This document shows, piece by piece, positions 24,878 to 34,315 of a DNA stretch of 64,000 nt. The number at the start of each line of letters is the position of its first letter. The stretch's first letter is position 1. The translations under genes and the position numbers were made by a program. Under the pieces are notes generated by a model. That model worked only from the letters and a program-made list of their open reading frames with translations. It had not been told where the DNA came from and did not search any database. The stretch is from Buxus sempervirens (lineage: Eukaryota; Streptophyta; Magnoliopsida; Buxales; Buxaceae): the NCBI GenBank assembly GCA_947561395.2, contig OX387190.1:20516858-20580857 (forward strand). The letters run 5' to 3'.

Positions 24878-25150
24878 GGGATGAAGTTGTCTCCTGCCGG
24901 ATTGTTGCGGCAGATGTTGTAGTTACCGTTGGATGCTGCCACGTGTAGCATCCAATGGCAGCTGCTCACTTCAATGAAAAATGTCATTGAGGTGACATTT
25001 CACATTGAAACATGTGAAATAAGTAGCTAGCTTTTGGATGCTACATTTTTCATTGAAGTGAGTAGCTGTCCATTGGATGCTACACATGGCAGTATCCAAC
25101 GGTGGCTACATAGTCTGCCGCAGCAACCTGGCGATAGAAGATTTCAACCC
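24878..25150. mobile_element. Foldback MITE
   Basis: The left half (ATGAAGTTGTCTCC, TTGTTGCGGCAG, CGTTGGATGCTGCCA, TCACTTCAATGAAAAATG) reappears inverted in the right half down to about 25150, with the centre near 25010. Arms are about 115-130 bp with scattered mismatches, so single strands would fold into a long hairpin. I could not find a convincing target duplication. Similar words recur at 29160-29250, making these members of one family. Confidence 0.7.
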
Positions 25151-25525
25151 TTATTATGCAGCGGAAGCTGCCGATTCTGTTGTATGCTACCGCGTGGAGG
25201 CGTTAACACCTCTATTTCCATCTCCGTTAGATTCAAATGATTGAGGGGATGTTTACACCTGTTGTAGCCCGGTGAATAAGAAAAAGCCACGTGTTGCTCA
25301 CGTAAGCTGGTCCCACAAGCAAAGACACGTGAGCATATGCACATGCCGAAGCAAGAAAACAACTTCCATATGTGCGAGAAGTGACGTTATCACCAAAATA
25401 TGGTTTGTAACCAAACTTGATGCAGAAGTAATTCGGCCATCTTAACAAACAACGGTAACCCAGGAAGTCAGTCGTTGGGATTGTTGTAAGCAGTTGCTCA
25501 ACCAAAATGAAGTGAGAAGATTCAT
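25151..25525. other. MITE-related remnant and intergenic DNA
   Basis: Positions 25154-25210 (TTATTATGCA, AAGCTGCCG, CCGCGTGGAG) match, inverted, positions 29275-29335. The rest, to 25525, shows no gene. Confidence 0.45.
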
Positions 25526-25995
25526 TGTACACACCCCAAAAGTGCACGATTTTTTATAAATCTTGAAGGAAATAAATATTTTATTGGAATTTTCAATTCT
25601 TAGCATTGGGTTTGAGATCCTTAACCCATTTGAATCTAAAACCACAAAGGAAAAAGCCGAAATTCAATCTTTTGCGCAAAGTCAAACTTTTTTGGTTGAA
25701 TTTTGTTGATTTTTGATAATAAAAAATGAAATATTTTTTAAGACAAGATTTTAAGATAATTTTTCTCGATAATCAGGTTTTTAGCAATGTTATTGCATAA
25801 ATGAATTTTTTGAGCCTTTAAATCTTAACAAATACCTTAGTATTAACATGTTAAAATTTTTTACTAGACCTAAAAAACCAGAATTTAGCTTTGAACTGGA
25901 AAGTTGACTTTTTATTCACTTGTAATTTAAGTCTGAAACTATTTTTTAATGGATTCAAATAGGGGGGGAGGGGGGTTTGTTTGATTATTTACATG
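25526..25995 (+). repeat. 5' fragment of a family A LTR
   Basis: Starts TGTACACACCCCAAAAGTGC, like the family A start TGTAGACACCCCAAATTGC. It continues with an AT-rich module (including AAAGTTGACTTTTTATTCAC) that is the reverse complement of about 46995-47446 in copy A3. It stops at a G-rich run and TTTACATG near 25994, before the palindrome array and TATA box, so it is truncated at its 3' side. Confidence 0.75.
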
Positions 25996-26244
25996 TCGAG
26001 CCAAGCCCATGAAATAGAGCTACCGTGACGTGTCGAGCCAAGCCCAATTTCAAAGGACGGGGGAAAAAAGAGAAATAAAATTCAAACTCTCGGATCGACG
26101 ACGGCATCTCTCGCGGCGGTTTAACTAGTTCACATCACAATGAGCTCCTAACGTCTCTCCTGCCACATGTTGCAGAAACTCGGCTTCTAATATTCTCGTT
26201 TTGGTCATCAAGATCTGCTCTGCCGGCGCTATAGTGTATGCGTA
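25996..26244. other. Intergenic, short direct repeat
   Basis: GTCGAGCCAAGCCCA occurs at about 25994 and again 40 bp later. No gene seen. Confidence 0.4.
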
Positions 26245-26786
26245 TAGGGCTGGCAATGGGTCGGATATATATATCCGAATCCGACCCGAATCCAATCCGA
26301 AAATCCCGAATCCGATCCGAAAATATAGATCCGCGGTTCGAATACGGATATCGGATTTCGGATCCGACCGAATTCAGATCCGAATCCAAATCTGTCCATA
26401 TCCGATCCGAAAAAGATCCGAACCGAAATTAACATATACTTTTCATTAAATCATTGGTAAACTTTGTATAAACCATGGTTGAACTATCCTTATTCATATC
26501 TTGCTTTAATATTTATATGTGTCATTAGTTTTGATAATTAAAATTTGCTTTAATAGTTAAACTTAACTTTTGAATTTTAAGTTCAAATCAGATCGAATTC
26601 GGATTTCGGTTATTTATTCGGTCGAACTTCGAATTCGGATATTTTATATAAATTCAGTTTCGAATTCGGATTCACATATAAAAGATCCGTCGGATTTCGG
26701 ATCGAATTCGGATATTGGATTTTTATTTTCGGTTCGGATTCGGATCATGACAGATCCGTACCGTATTCGACCCGTTGCCAGCCCTA
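26245..26786. mobile_element. hAT-like non-autonomous element (MITE)
   Basis: 542 bp with terminal inverted repeats TAGGGCTGGCAATGGGTCGG and its near-inverse at 26767-26786 (CGACCCGTTGCCAGCCCTA). Such TAGGG-TGGCAA ends are characteristic of plant hAT elements. Flanks read TATGCGTA (26237-26244) and TAATGCGTA (26787-26795), an 8-bp target duplication with one extra base. The interior is packed with GGATCCGAATC and GGATTTCGGATC words in both orientations, dense near both ends. No transposase. Confidence 0.82.
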
Positions 26787-27322
26787 TAATGCGTAGGATG
26801 GGGTGACCGCACCTTCTTTGGCGCCAACAATGGAGGTTGATTAATGTAATAAGCAAACAGAAAGAAGGGTTCCGTTTGAAATTAGAAAAATCTACCAGGA
26901 TATGAATACTATAAAAGCATCTTCCTGCAACAAGAAGAACATTGGTCCTTTTTTTCTATTTTATTTTATGTGATGCTGTTACAAAAACCTGTGATCGGTG
27001 CTTGTAGTCCATCATTTGGGGATGAGATCATCTCCTCCTGTCCAGTGTATTGGACAGATTTTAAACCCAACATGTTGCAAAGAACCAACTGCAACATTTG
27101 GCAGGAGAAGTTCATTGCTGACGGAGACAATAGTGTTGAAGCTTTCATCTCCAGCGGTCATTGTCTTCTTCTCCGGTGCTGGAACACGCATATAATGTAA
27201 GCCTTCTTCCTAAATTCTTTCTCACTCACAACCCATTCTAGTTTTAAAAACTTTCCCAAAATGACAAAGGCGAGAGGGAATGAAAAGGCGAAACGGGCGT
27301 TCTGCCATTTAAATCTAAAGGA
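26787..27322. other. Intergenic, no gene assigned
   Basis: Contains a 76-codon open frame at 26970-27200, but it lacks recognisable motifs and the opposite strand is equally open. I do not call it a gene. Confidence 0.35.
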
Positions 27323-29078
27323 GGGGCTGATATCGTCACCACTTCATTCTACTCGTATCAAATATCGTCACGCGGAACACACGGTCATGTCGTAAAAAAT
27401 GGCGTTAAGATCTCTGTTAACTCATTCCCCATTAAGATTAAATGGGCGCGAACTCAATTTCGCAGCCCCTCCATCTCTCAGTCAAACCTCCCTCCAAATT
27501 GTTTCAATCCCCTTTTCTCTTCCACTGGAATTTGCGTTATTGCATCCTTCTTCCCCCTTGGACGTCCCTTTCTCAAAAGCCCTGCTAGGGCTTCAACTGC
27601 CCCTTCCTCATCACTGATTCTGTTCTTATAAATCATGAACTGCAGATAGGCGGATAGGCGGAAAAGTGTTGCTGCAGAATTTTCTCTTGCTTCAGTCGTA
27701 TGCCCAAATCTCAAAACTTCAACAATCATTCCCAAACACCCTGATTCCTCCATAATCAGGCTCTTGTTCCTATCATAGATTGAGAGGTTGAGTAATGCAG
27801 TAACAGCATTCTCTTGTGTGACTGGTTTTGGTGATGAGAGTATCTTTTGAAGATGGGGGATTGCTCCAGCTTCTGCAATGCAAGCACGGTTCTCCTTCCC
27901 AATTTTAGCTAGCAAACGTAGTTCACGAGCGGCAACAGCTTTTGCCTCTGGTGACCCACGTGATATCTATTGAACGAGAAGCTCTGCACTGGCTCTGTTA
28001 GCTTCAATTGCTGCCTTGGTTGATGAAATCACAATGAAGGTTTCTGCAAACGTATCTCCACTCTCTGCGACGTTGAAGGGTATTCCATGAGCAGTGCACC
28101 ATTGCCAGATGAGGCTTCGTACAGCTATGTTGGGAACAAGATCAGTGTGTTCAAGCATTTGCCCTGTCTTCGAACAGCTACAACTTCCTTCTTCCACCCA
28201 CTGGGATATTGAAGCTCGATCATATGTCTGTCCTGTGGAGGTAATCACAGGGTCTTACATCAAATCCAAAGAGATTGGACAACAAAAGTCTTTGGGAATT
28301 GTAAGGAATGTTTCTGCAATTTCTTGGGAAACTAGACCCTTTCTGAGCCTTTTATGGCTCTCAAAGCTCATTCCTTCCTCATCTTCTTCAAATCCAAAAA
28401 GCAAGAATCTGCAATACCGAGTGAGAGCAATAACCCTATTGAGTACAGACACTGTTGGTTCAACATCCCCCTCTTGACTATAAATCTGCGCTTCGAGGAA
28501 CTCAATCTCAGCATCTTTGTAGCTTTGAATGTGTTGAGCTCCATGGATTTCCCCCGTCTTTTTTAGAGAAAGAACTCTCAATTTAATCTATATTTGAGAG
28601 GTTTTTTTTTTGTGACTTCGTAATAAATTTTCTGTGTTGTGATACTTTGATTTGATCAGAAACAGAAATATTCAAAAACCACCAATGATGATGACGAACA
28701 TCTCTAACAATTTAACAGAGAAGGGTATCTCCACTCTCGCCAATGATGATGACGGTGAAGCTGAAAATAATTTTACAATGAAAATCACAATGAAGGTTTC
28801 TGCAAACGTATTTCCACTTAAGGGGGAAGAAGGATGCAGTAACGCAGATTTCAGTGGGAGATAAAAAGGGATTGAAACAATTTGGAGGGAGGTTTGTTTT
28901 TATCCGACGGAGAGATGGAGGGGCTGCGAAATTGAGTTTGCGCCCATTTAATCTTAACGGGGAATGCGTTAACAAGTTAACGCCATTTTTTACGACATGA
29001 TTGTGTCTTCCACGTGGCGATATTTGATACGAGCGGTAGCGTTTGCGGTAGAATGAAGCGGTCGACGATATCAGCCCC
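27323..29078. mobile_element. Pack-MULE-like element carrying a U-box gene fragment
   Basis: Terminal inverted repeats of about 240-260 bp: 27323-27560 and 28820-29078. They share GGGGCTGATATCGTC at the tips, then CTCGTATCAAATATCG, GTCGTAAAAAATGGCGTTAA and TTTCGCAGCCCCTCCATCTC. Flanks read TAAAGGA (27316-27322) and TAACGGA (29079-29085), a possible imperfect target duplication. The length is shorter than the 9 bp expected for Mutator, so the superfamily is provisional. Inside is a fragment of a cellular U-box/ARM gene. Its 3' end extends into the left repeat and is also present in the right one. No transposase, hence non-autonomous. Confidence 0.72.
27530..28560 (-). pseudogene. U-box/ARM E3 ubiquitin ligase fragment (PUB17-like)
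   Basis: Intact relatives attach ubiquitin to target proteins; PUB17-type enzymes take part in plant defence cell death. One continuous frame on the minus strand encodes the end of the N-terminal domain (EGDVEPTVSVLNRVIALTRY, RFLLFGFEEDE), the U-box (IPKDFCCPISLDLM ... DPVITSTGQTYDRASISQWV ... TGQMLEHTDLVPN) and the first ARM repeats ([40 protein letters not shown]). It is broken by TAA at 28255-28257, inside the U-box, and TAG at 27967-27969; there is no frameshift. The usual Cys-Pro-Lys of the U-box reads CSK. Both ends of the gene are missing, the rest of the ARM repeats being replaced by the inverted repeat. It lies inside a mobile element, so capture is the likely origin. Confidence 0.88.
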
Positions 29079-29099
29079 TAACGGAGATGAAACAAGAGG

Positions 29100-29248
29100 G
29101 GTTGTTCTTTCGTATTTTTTTAATGTCAAATGTCACTTAATGACATTTGACATTGAAATAACAGTTACCGTTAGATGCTACACGCGGCAGCATCCAAGGT
29201 AGCTGTAAGGTCTGCTACAGCAACGATGCAACCAGACGATTTCATCCC
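29100..29248. mobile_element. Short Mutator-like MITE with 9-bp target duplication
   Basis: 149 bp between perfect copies of AACAAGAGG (29091-29099 and 29249-29257), the duplication length expected for Mutator-like transposons. It holds a perfect hairpin, AATGTCAAATGTCA and its inverse, at 29131-29162. Its right half (CCGTTAGATGCTACACG, GGCAGCATCCA) matches the foldback MITE at 24.9 kb. Confidence 0.7.
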
Positions 29249-29257
29249 AACAAGAGG

Positions 29258-29691
29258 TGGCTGACATTGTTATGCGCTCCACGCGGCAGCAAACGATAGG
29301 AGCGGCAGCTTTCATTGCATAATAACGCGGCAGACGATGTCGTACCGCATAACAACGCCGCAAATGATATGGTTAATTGAGATTTTGCATGTGGATAATA
29401 ATTTTATTACAAAACTCTGCACAACAGAAATTTTCTCACTTTATTTTGTGTAGACGTTCTCTTGACAATGAAGTTTGTATCCGATCATTGTTGGCTAAGT
29501 GATTTGAACATGGGTTAAATATTCATTCAATTATTCTCTTTGGTGTATCTACAGTTGAAAGTCTTCCTTTGAAGTCAGGCAGATTAATAAAATTTTCAGT
29601 GAGACCACCATTAAGAATTCGCCTTGATGTCTATTTCACCAGAAATTGGTGGAAAGAAAATATTTTTCTGGAATTTAAAATTTGCTTATCA
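29258..29691. other. MITE remnant and intergenic DNA
   Basis: Positions 29275-29335 match 25154-25210 inverted (CTCCACGCGGCAGC, GGCAGCTTTCATTGCATAAT). Positions 29400-29690 show no gene. Confidence 0.4.
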
Positions 29692-30221
29692 TTTGTTTCA
29701 ACGGAAAATTACAAGTGAGGGAAAATATTTTTCCAATCAATGGAAAAAATCGGGGAAAATAACTTCCAGTGAAATTTGGCGGAAATTATTTTCCTTTTCT
29801 TTTTGAGAACAAACCTGACACGATCTTTATGAGAGCAAGCCTGACAAAATTCCGCTGAAATTTCATCTTCCTCCTTCACGTTCCTGTTCTAATGGTTGAG
29901 AACTCTTGAGCTTCATCATGATTTCCTCCTCTTCAGGTGGACAAGGATTGAGAATTTCCGCTGCAACGATCTCAGACGATGAAGCAAAAGTTGAGTCGCG
30001 AGAGGTGGAGGCGTAGTTGCTGCAGTCGTCGTCTTCGTCGTCACCGATTCCTCTTAGATCAAGTATAAGTGAGCAACTCCGAGATTCATCACAGGACGAG
30101 CTTCAAAGCACACGCAAAATCAAGAGGATTGCACTAGTTGAGGATGACCGTTTTAATGGCGATATTAGGGATTACAGTAGAAGAAAAAGGCCTCCTCTTT
30201 GTTTTATATTGGGGGAGAGAG

Positions 30222-30256
<35 letters not shown>

Positions 30257-30314
30257 CTTCTTTGAGACAGTCTCCAAGTGGAAGAAAAGGAGAAATATTT
30301 TCCGTTGAAACAAA
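29692..30314. repeat. Perfect 18-bp inverted repeat bounding 0.6 kb
   Basis: TTTGTTTCAACGGAAAAT at 29692-29709 and its exact inverse at 30297-30314. The interior has many GGAAAAT/ATTTTCC words and a short GC-richer stretch near 29960-30190 that could be a captured exon fragment, but no protein is recognisable. A (GA)n microsatellite lies at 30217-30253. Possibly a non-autonomous element; no target duplication found. Confidence 0.5.
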
Positions 30315-30817
30315 CAGAACCAATCAGAATTATATAGTCCCAGAGTGCAACAAAAATTTATTACTTCCATTACTCTCCTATAAGCAAAGGAGGGTGGTCT
30401 CCAAGCTTTGATATACATCTTGGAAGCAATTTTGAGTTAAAAAAATTTTCTTTAAAATATCCATTAGCTAATACGATGAAGAGACAAAACATGTAAAATG
30501 AGAACCAAGTACTAGTTTTCCAAAAATAAAATGGCCTAATTACAGGTGTGAAAATTAAGGATATTACATATTAACTATCATCTACTGCAAGTCATTAGTT
30601 CATTATTATATGTAGCATATATTATATTATAAATTTATAATACTAATACATAGATAGCTAATACACATATATTATATAATATATATTCGGTTCAATTTGA
30701 TTTAGAACCTAACTTATGTAAGTCGAGTTTTGGTTTAGTTCAGTTTGATCAAGCCTTCAACCCAAAATCAAACTAAACTAATTCGGTTTATAACTTTTGG
30801 AACCAAAACCAAACCGA
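30315..30817. other. Decayed repeat rich in AACCGAACC-type words
   Basis: Positions 30680-30817, continuing after the solo LTR at 33347-33425, are dominated by CGGTTTGGTTT/AACCAAACC words, a common texture of old plant MITEs. The solo LTR A1 landed inside it. No gene. Confidence 0.4.
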
Positions 30818-30922
30818 AAGTGTGTAGACACCCCAAATTGCACAGTAAAAATGCAGAAAAATGATAAAAATCATTATTTCCTTTGAAACCAGCACAGAAT
30901 TTGAGAAAATAAGTTTTTTCCT

Positions 30923-31065
30923 TGTATCCGATTACTCAGGTCGAATATAAGCATACCTCTTTATATCCGACATAAGTTGTCGGATACAAGTAGACCTTAA
31001 TGTATCCGGCAACATATGCCGGATACATATAGGCACTTGTGTATCCGACCTAATATGTCGGATAC
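30923..31065 (+). repeat. Palindrome array in LTR A1
   Basis: Four dyads of the form GTATCCGnn-loop-nnCGGATAC: one degenerate, then TATCCGACA/TGTCGGATA, TGTATCCGGCA/TGCCGGATACA and TGTATCCGAC/GTCGGATACA. They sit about 170-310 bp upstream of the TATA box. Confidence 0.85.
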
Positions 31066-31231
31066 ATGATTTTTGCTCAAAATTAGGGTTTTATGAGAGT
31101 TTTCACTTTTTACCATCATATCCTTCATTAAATGAGTGGAAATCTCGGAAATAGCCTTAGGGTTAAGGTTGGTGGGCTCTAGACATTATGTTGTGTCTAC
31201 CATCCCACCAACCCTAACCCTAGCCTTTGCC

Positions 31232-31367
31232 TATAAATAGGAGGCTCCTCCTTAAGCAAATGGCCATTAACTCTTGCCAAGAACTTTTGCCAAGAAATTA
31301 GAGATCAAAAGAGCTCCGAGTGAAGAGGGAAACCGCCGCAGTCTTACTTTCAGAAGCCTAGGTAAGC
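31232..31367 (+). promoter_or_regulatory. TATA box and leader splice donor of LTR A1
   Basis: TATAAATAG at 31232-31240 and a donor-like G|GTAAGC at 31361-31366. The start would be near 31262, leaving a leader exon of about 100 bases. The same pair is present in A2 and A3. Confidence 0.6.
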
Positions 31368-33346
31368 CTCAAACCTCTCTTTACTTTTATGTTTTTTACA
31401 TTCTAGGTCTAGTTCTCTTCTTCTACCTTTTTGTAGATTAAGGCCTATGATGTGTGTGTGAAAACCCTTCCTCTACTCAAAGTATCTCAAGACTCCCCCT
31501 AGCCGTAAAACGTGAAGGCGGGATCTAGGTGAAACGAGACTGAGGATTGACCTTAGAGTTAGAACCTCTTTTGAATAAGCCTTTTGAATCTATGAAAACC
31601 GTTTCATATTCAAAGTACCCCAAGATTATCTTGAAGAACCGTGTTTAACGGGGAGAGAGAACTAAGGGAAACAATGATGGAACGGAACCCTAGGTTGTTT
31701 TAGAACCCCATTTGATTGATGAATACATGCTATATGTTGTTATGTTGCTGAAGATATGATTTTACATATACACACATAACACCCGTTTTATTGGATTGGC
31801 TCGTATTTTGGATCTATTGCCGTCATTGTGATAGATCTGAAATAAATAGCCTCAAGCAATTCTAGAATATATTTCAATGATTTTTGAATTGATTTCAATC
31901 AGATTTAACTTGAGTTTTGAAGACCTCTAGGTCTAACCTCTTGGTTTTGGGCATTTTGCTCACTTTTTGGGGTTCTTGGCATATCCTTTCTATTCGGAGA
32001 GGATGGTGAGCCAAACTTGCGCCCCATTACTTCCTAGAGGTTTTTCAAACTCTGTCTAAATGATTTTGATTCATCTTGCATGGATTCCACACACTGGATC
32101 ACTGTTTTAAATTGATTTTACTCAAAAAGGGCTTAACTTGACAGCAACTGTACCCCAACTTCGGACACTCGTAACTTCATCGTCCGGATGAATTTTAGAG
32201 TGATTTCAAAGCCATGGGAAAGGTTAGGCTGTCTAGTTTATGCCTGTAAAATTTCATTAATTTCTATCAAGCGGATTTTTGACACCTCTCTGTCGAAGTT
32301 GATAGGTCAGTTCAAGTCTGAATACGGAACCTGTCACTTCGACTGAGCGCCATGTGTTCGTTTTAAGTCCGATTCGAGTGATTATTGTTTCTGAGTCTTC
32401 CTTTGGGAGTCTAGTTTCAAATCCAGTTGGTTTCATATTTTTTTGATTTAATTTGTGTCGTGGGTAGCAGATTTACTCAGAACTGCTCAACAGCACTTTT
32501 CTGGGTTAATCTGTAATCTTCGGGGCCCGTTCGAGAAGTCACCCAAGGCACATCCGAATGAAATTTTGTATGAGGCTAGTTTCATTTGAAAGATGGCCAT
32601 ACATACTTCATTCACACCAAAATTCATGGATTTATATGGAGCAGATTTTTCTAGATGATTTTCCAAACTTGCCTACTTGTCATTTTTAACTATCTCCAGC
32701 AGTAGAGTTCAAAGGAGAATAACTCCTAGGATTTTAACCGAAATGGATTGAAAATTTGCATGAGTCTTCTATTTATCATAATCTTTCAAATGGATTTGGT
32801 TTGATTCAATCTAAACTAGATTTGAATGATTTCAAGACAAATGGCTCTATCTTTTACCGAATTTTCCGGATTTGACTCAACTTGGTTTTATGGAATGTTT
32901 GCTTTGATCTCAGTCTATTGGTGATATTCCAGAAGTGATATTGACATAAAATAGGATCTGGAATTCATTTGGATTTCTCATGTGAAAATATCACATATTT
33001 GTTTAATCCTTTTTCAAGGTTTTTAATGATTTTAGCAAGCTTTCTTATTTTTTTAGCATGAACAACACTTGGCAACCACCTTGTGTGGGTGAATGGGGGT
33101 GCCTAACACCTTCCCCCGTTCATAATCTAATCCCCTTACCCATCTCTGGATTTGATTTTCAAGTAGAGTTATTTTTACTATAGTATTTGCCTTTTAGCCC
33201 TTTTTTGCTTATTTTTGAATCTTTTGGTGTCCATTCTCACCCCTTTTCAAAATTTTAATGGTGGCGACTCTCCCACTTTTTAAGTTGAGCCCGTGTGTTG
33301 ACGGAGGGGGAATGATCCCGGTGATTTTTCCATGTCTCACAAAGTG

Positions 33347-34310
33347 ATAAAACCCAAATTGAACCAATCCAAAGTTGGTTTTAGTTAGGCAGTTTTCGAT
33401 TTTACCCAACCCAAGTTTCACCTCTAACCGTTATAGTGGGAAGGACACACCACCTGCATTGCATACTTGTTACGCATGAGTTTGTGGATTGTGTGGCATG
33501 GCACTTAGATATCATACTTAGAGAATATGTGCTTCAGGTTTCTTACAGTTGCATTAGGATAATCATTATTACATAAATACATGTTTATGATTATTGCATC
33601 ATGATATATTATTGATTTATGTTTTGTCTTGGCATATTCTTCTTAGTTTGAAGTTTCTAAATGGGGTTGAGATTGTAGGTTAAAGCCTACTGAGTATTGC
33701 TCCATAGAACTACATAAATGATATTGATGTTCCTTTATTTTATTACTATGGGGCTGCGCGTAGAAAACATGGGCCCACTTAGATAAACAGCCCGAGGTAG
33801 TTACAACATGTTTAAAATAGTGGGGGTTTATTTTGTTTGGGAGGGCAATGTTTGAGAAGAAAAAAAGGGGGGAACTAGAATCTGAAAGGAATATTCCCCA
33901 TCTTCTCTTTATTAATAGTATAGATAGATGATGAGATACCAAATCACAAGAGAATTAATAATGACTCGTTAATCATTATAGACGGATTTAACCGTGGGAA
34001 TTTCCCTGTATCTTTATTTTCTATGGGAAGCAATGGCATCTGAAGCGCTTGCAATCGCCATGGCCATAGCCTGCTTTGATGCAAATACGAGCTCATTGGC
34101 TATAGAAATAGCACAATCCTTTCATTACTTCTTTTTTGAGCAGGTCATTCGGCTTCGGCATACGCTTCAGCATTGACTCTACAACCTTTGGGCCCATCCC
34201 TTTTAACATAGTAGAGAAAAAAAATAATAAAATTAATTTTTAGTGAATAGTTGAGCATGTGAAAGAGAATATGAATACATATACATATATGATTCAAGCA
34301 AGATGGTATG
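33347..34310. other. Spacer between solo LTRs A1 and A2
   Basis: Begins with the rest of the AACC-rich repeat, then about 850 bp without a recognisable gene or element. Confidence 0.35.
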
Positions 34311-34315
34311 GTAAT

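Larger units (their letters stand above)
30823..33341 (+). repeat. Solo LTR, family A copy 1
   Basis: 2519 bp starting TGTAGACACC and ending TGTCTCACA, flanked by perfect 5-bp duplications AAGTG (30818-30822 and 33342-33346). It has no internal LTR pair and no coding region, which fits a solo LTR left by recombination between two LTRs. It carries a palindrome array (30923-31065), a TATA box and splice donor (31232, 31362), and a strongly conserved hairpin block at about 33085-33180. Copies A2 and A3 are homologous along most of the length. Confidence 0.88.

Noticed and set aside
26970-27200. 76-codon plus-strand frame with several Cys
   Set aside because: The opposite strand is equally open and no motif or gene context supports it.
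30017-30265. 82-codon open frame with Ser-rich start and Arg-Glu repeats
   Set aside because: No ATG at the listed start; the tail is a (GA)n microsatellite. A captured exon is possible but not supportable.
30540-33430. AACC-rich repeat around LTR A1 as a hAT element
   Set aside because: Ends CAGGTGTGAAAA and TTTCACCTCTA look similar but flanks do not give an 8-bp duplication.
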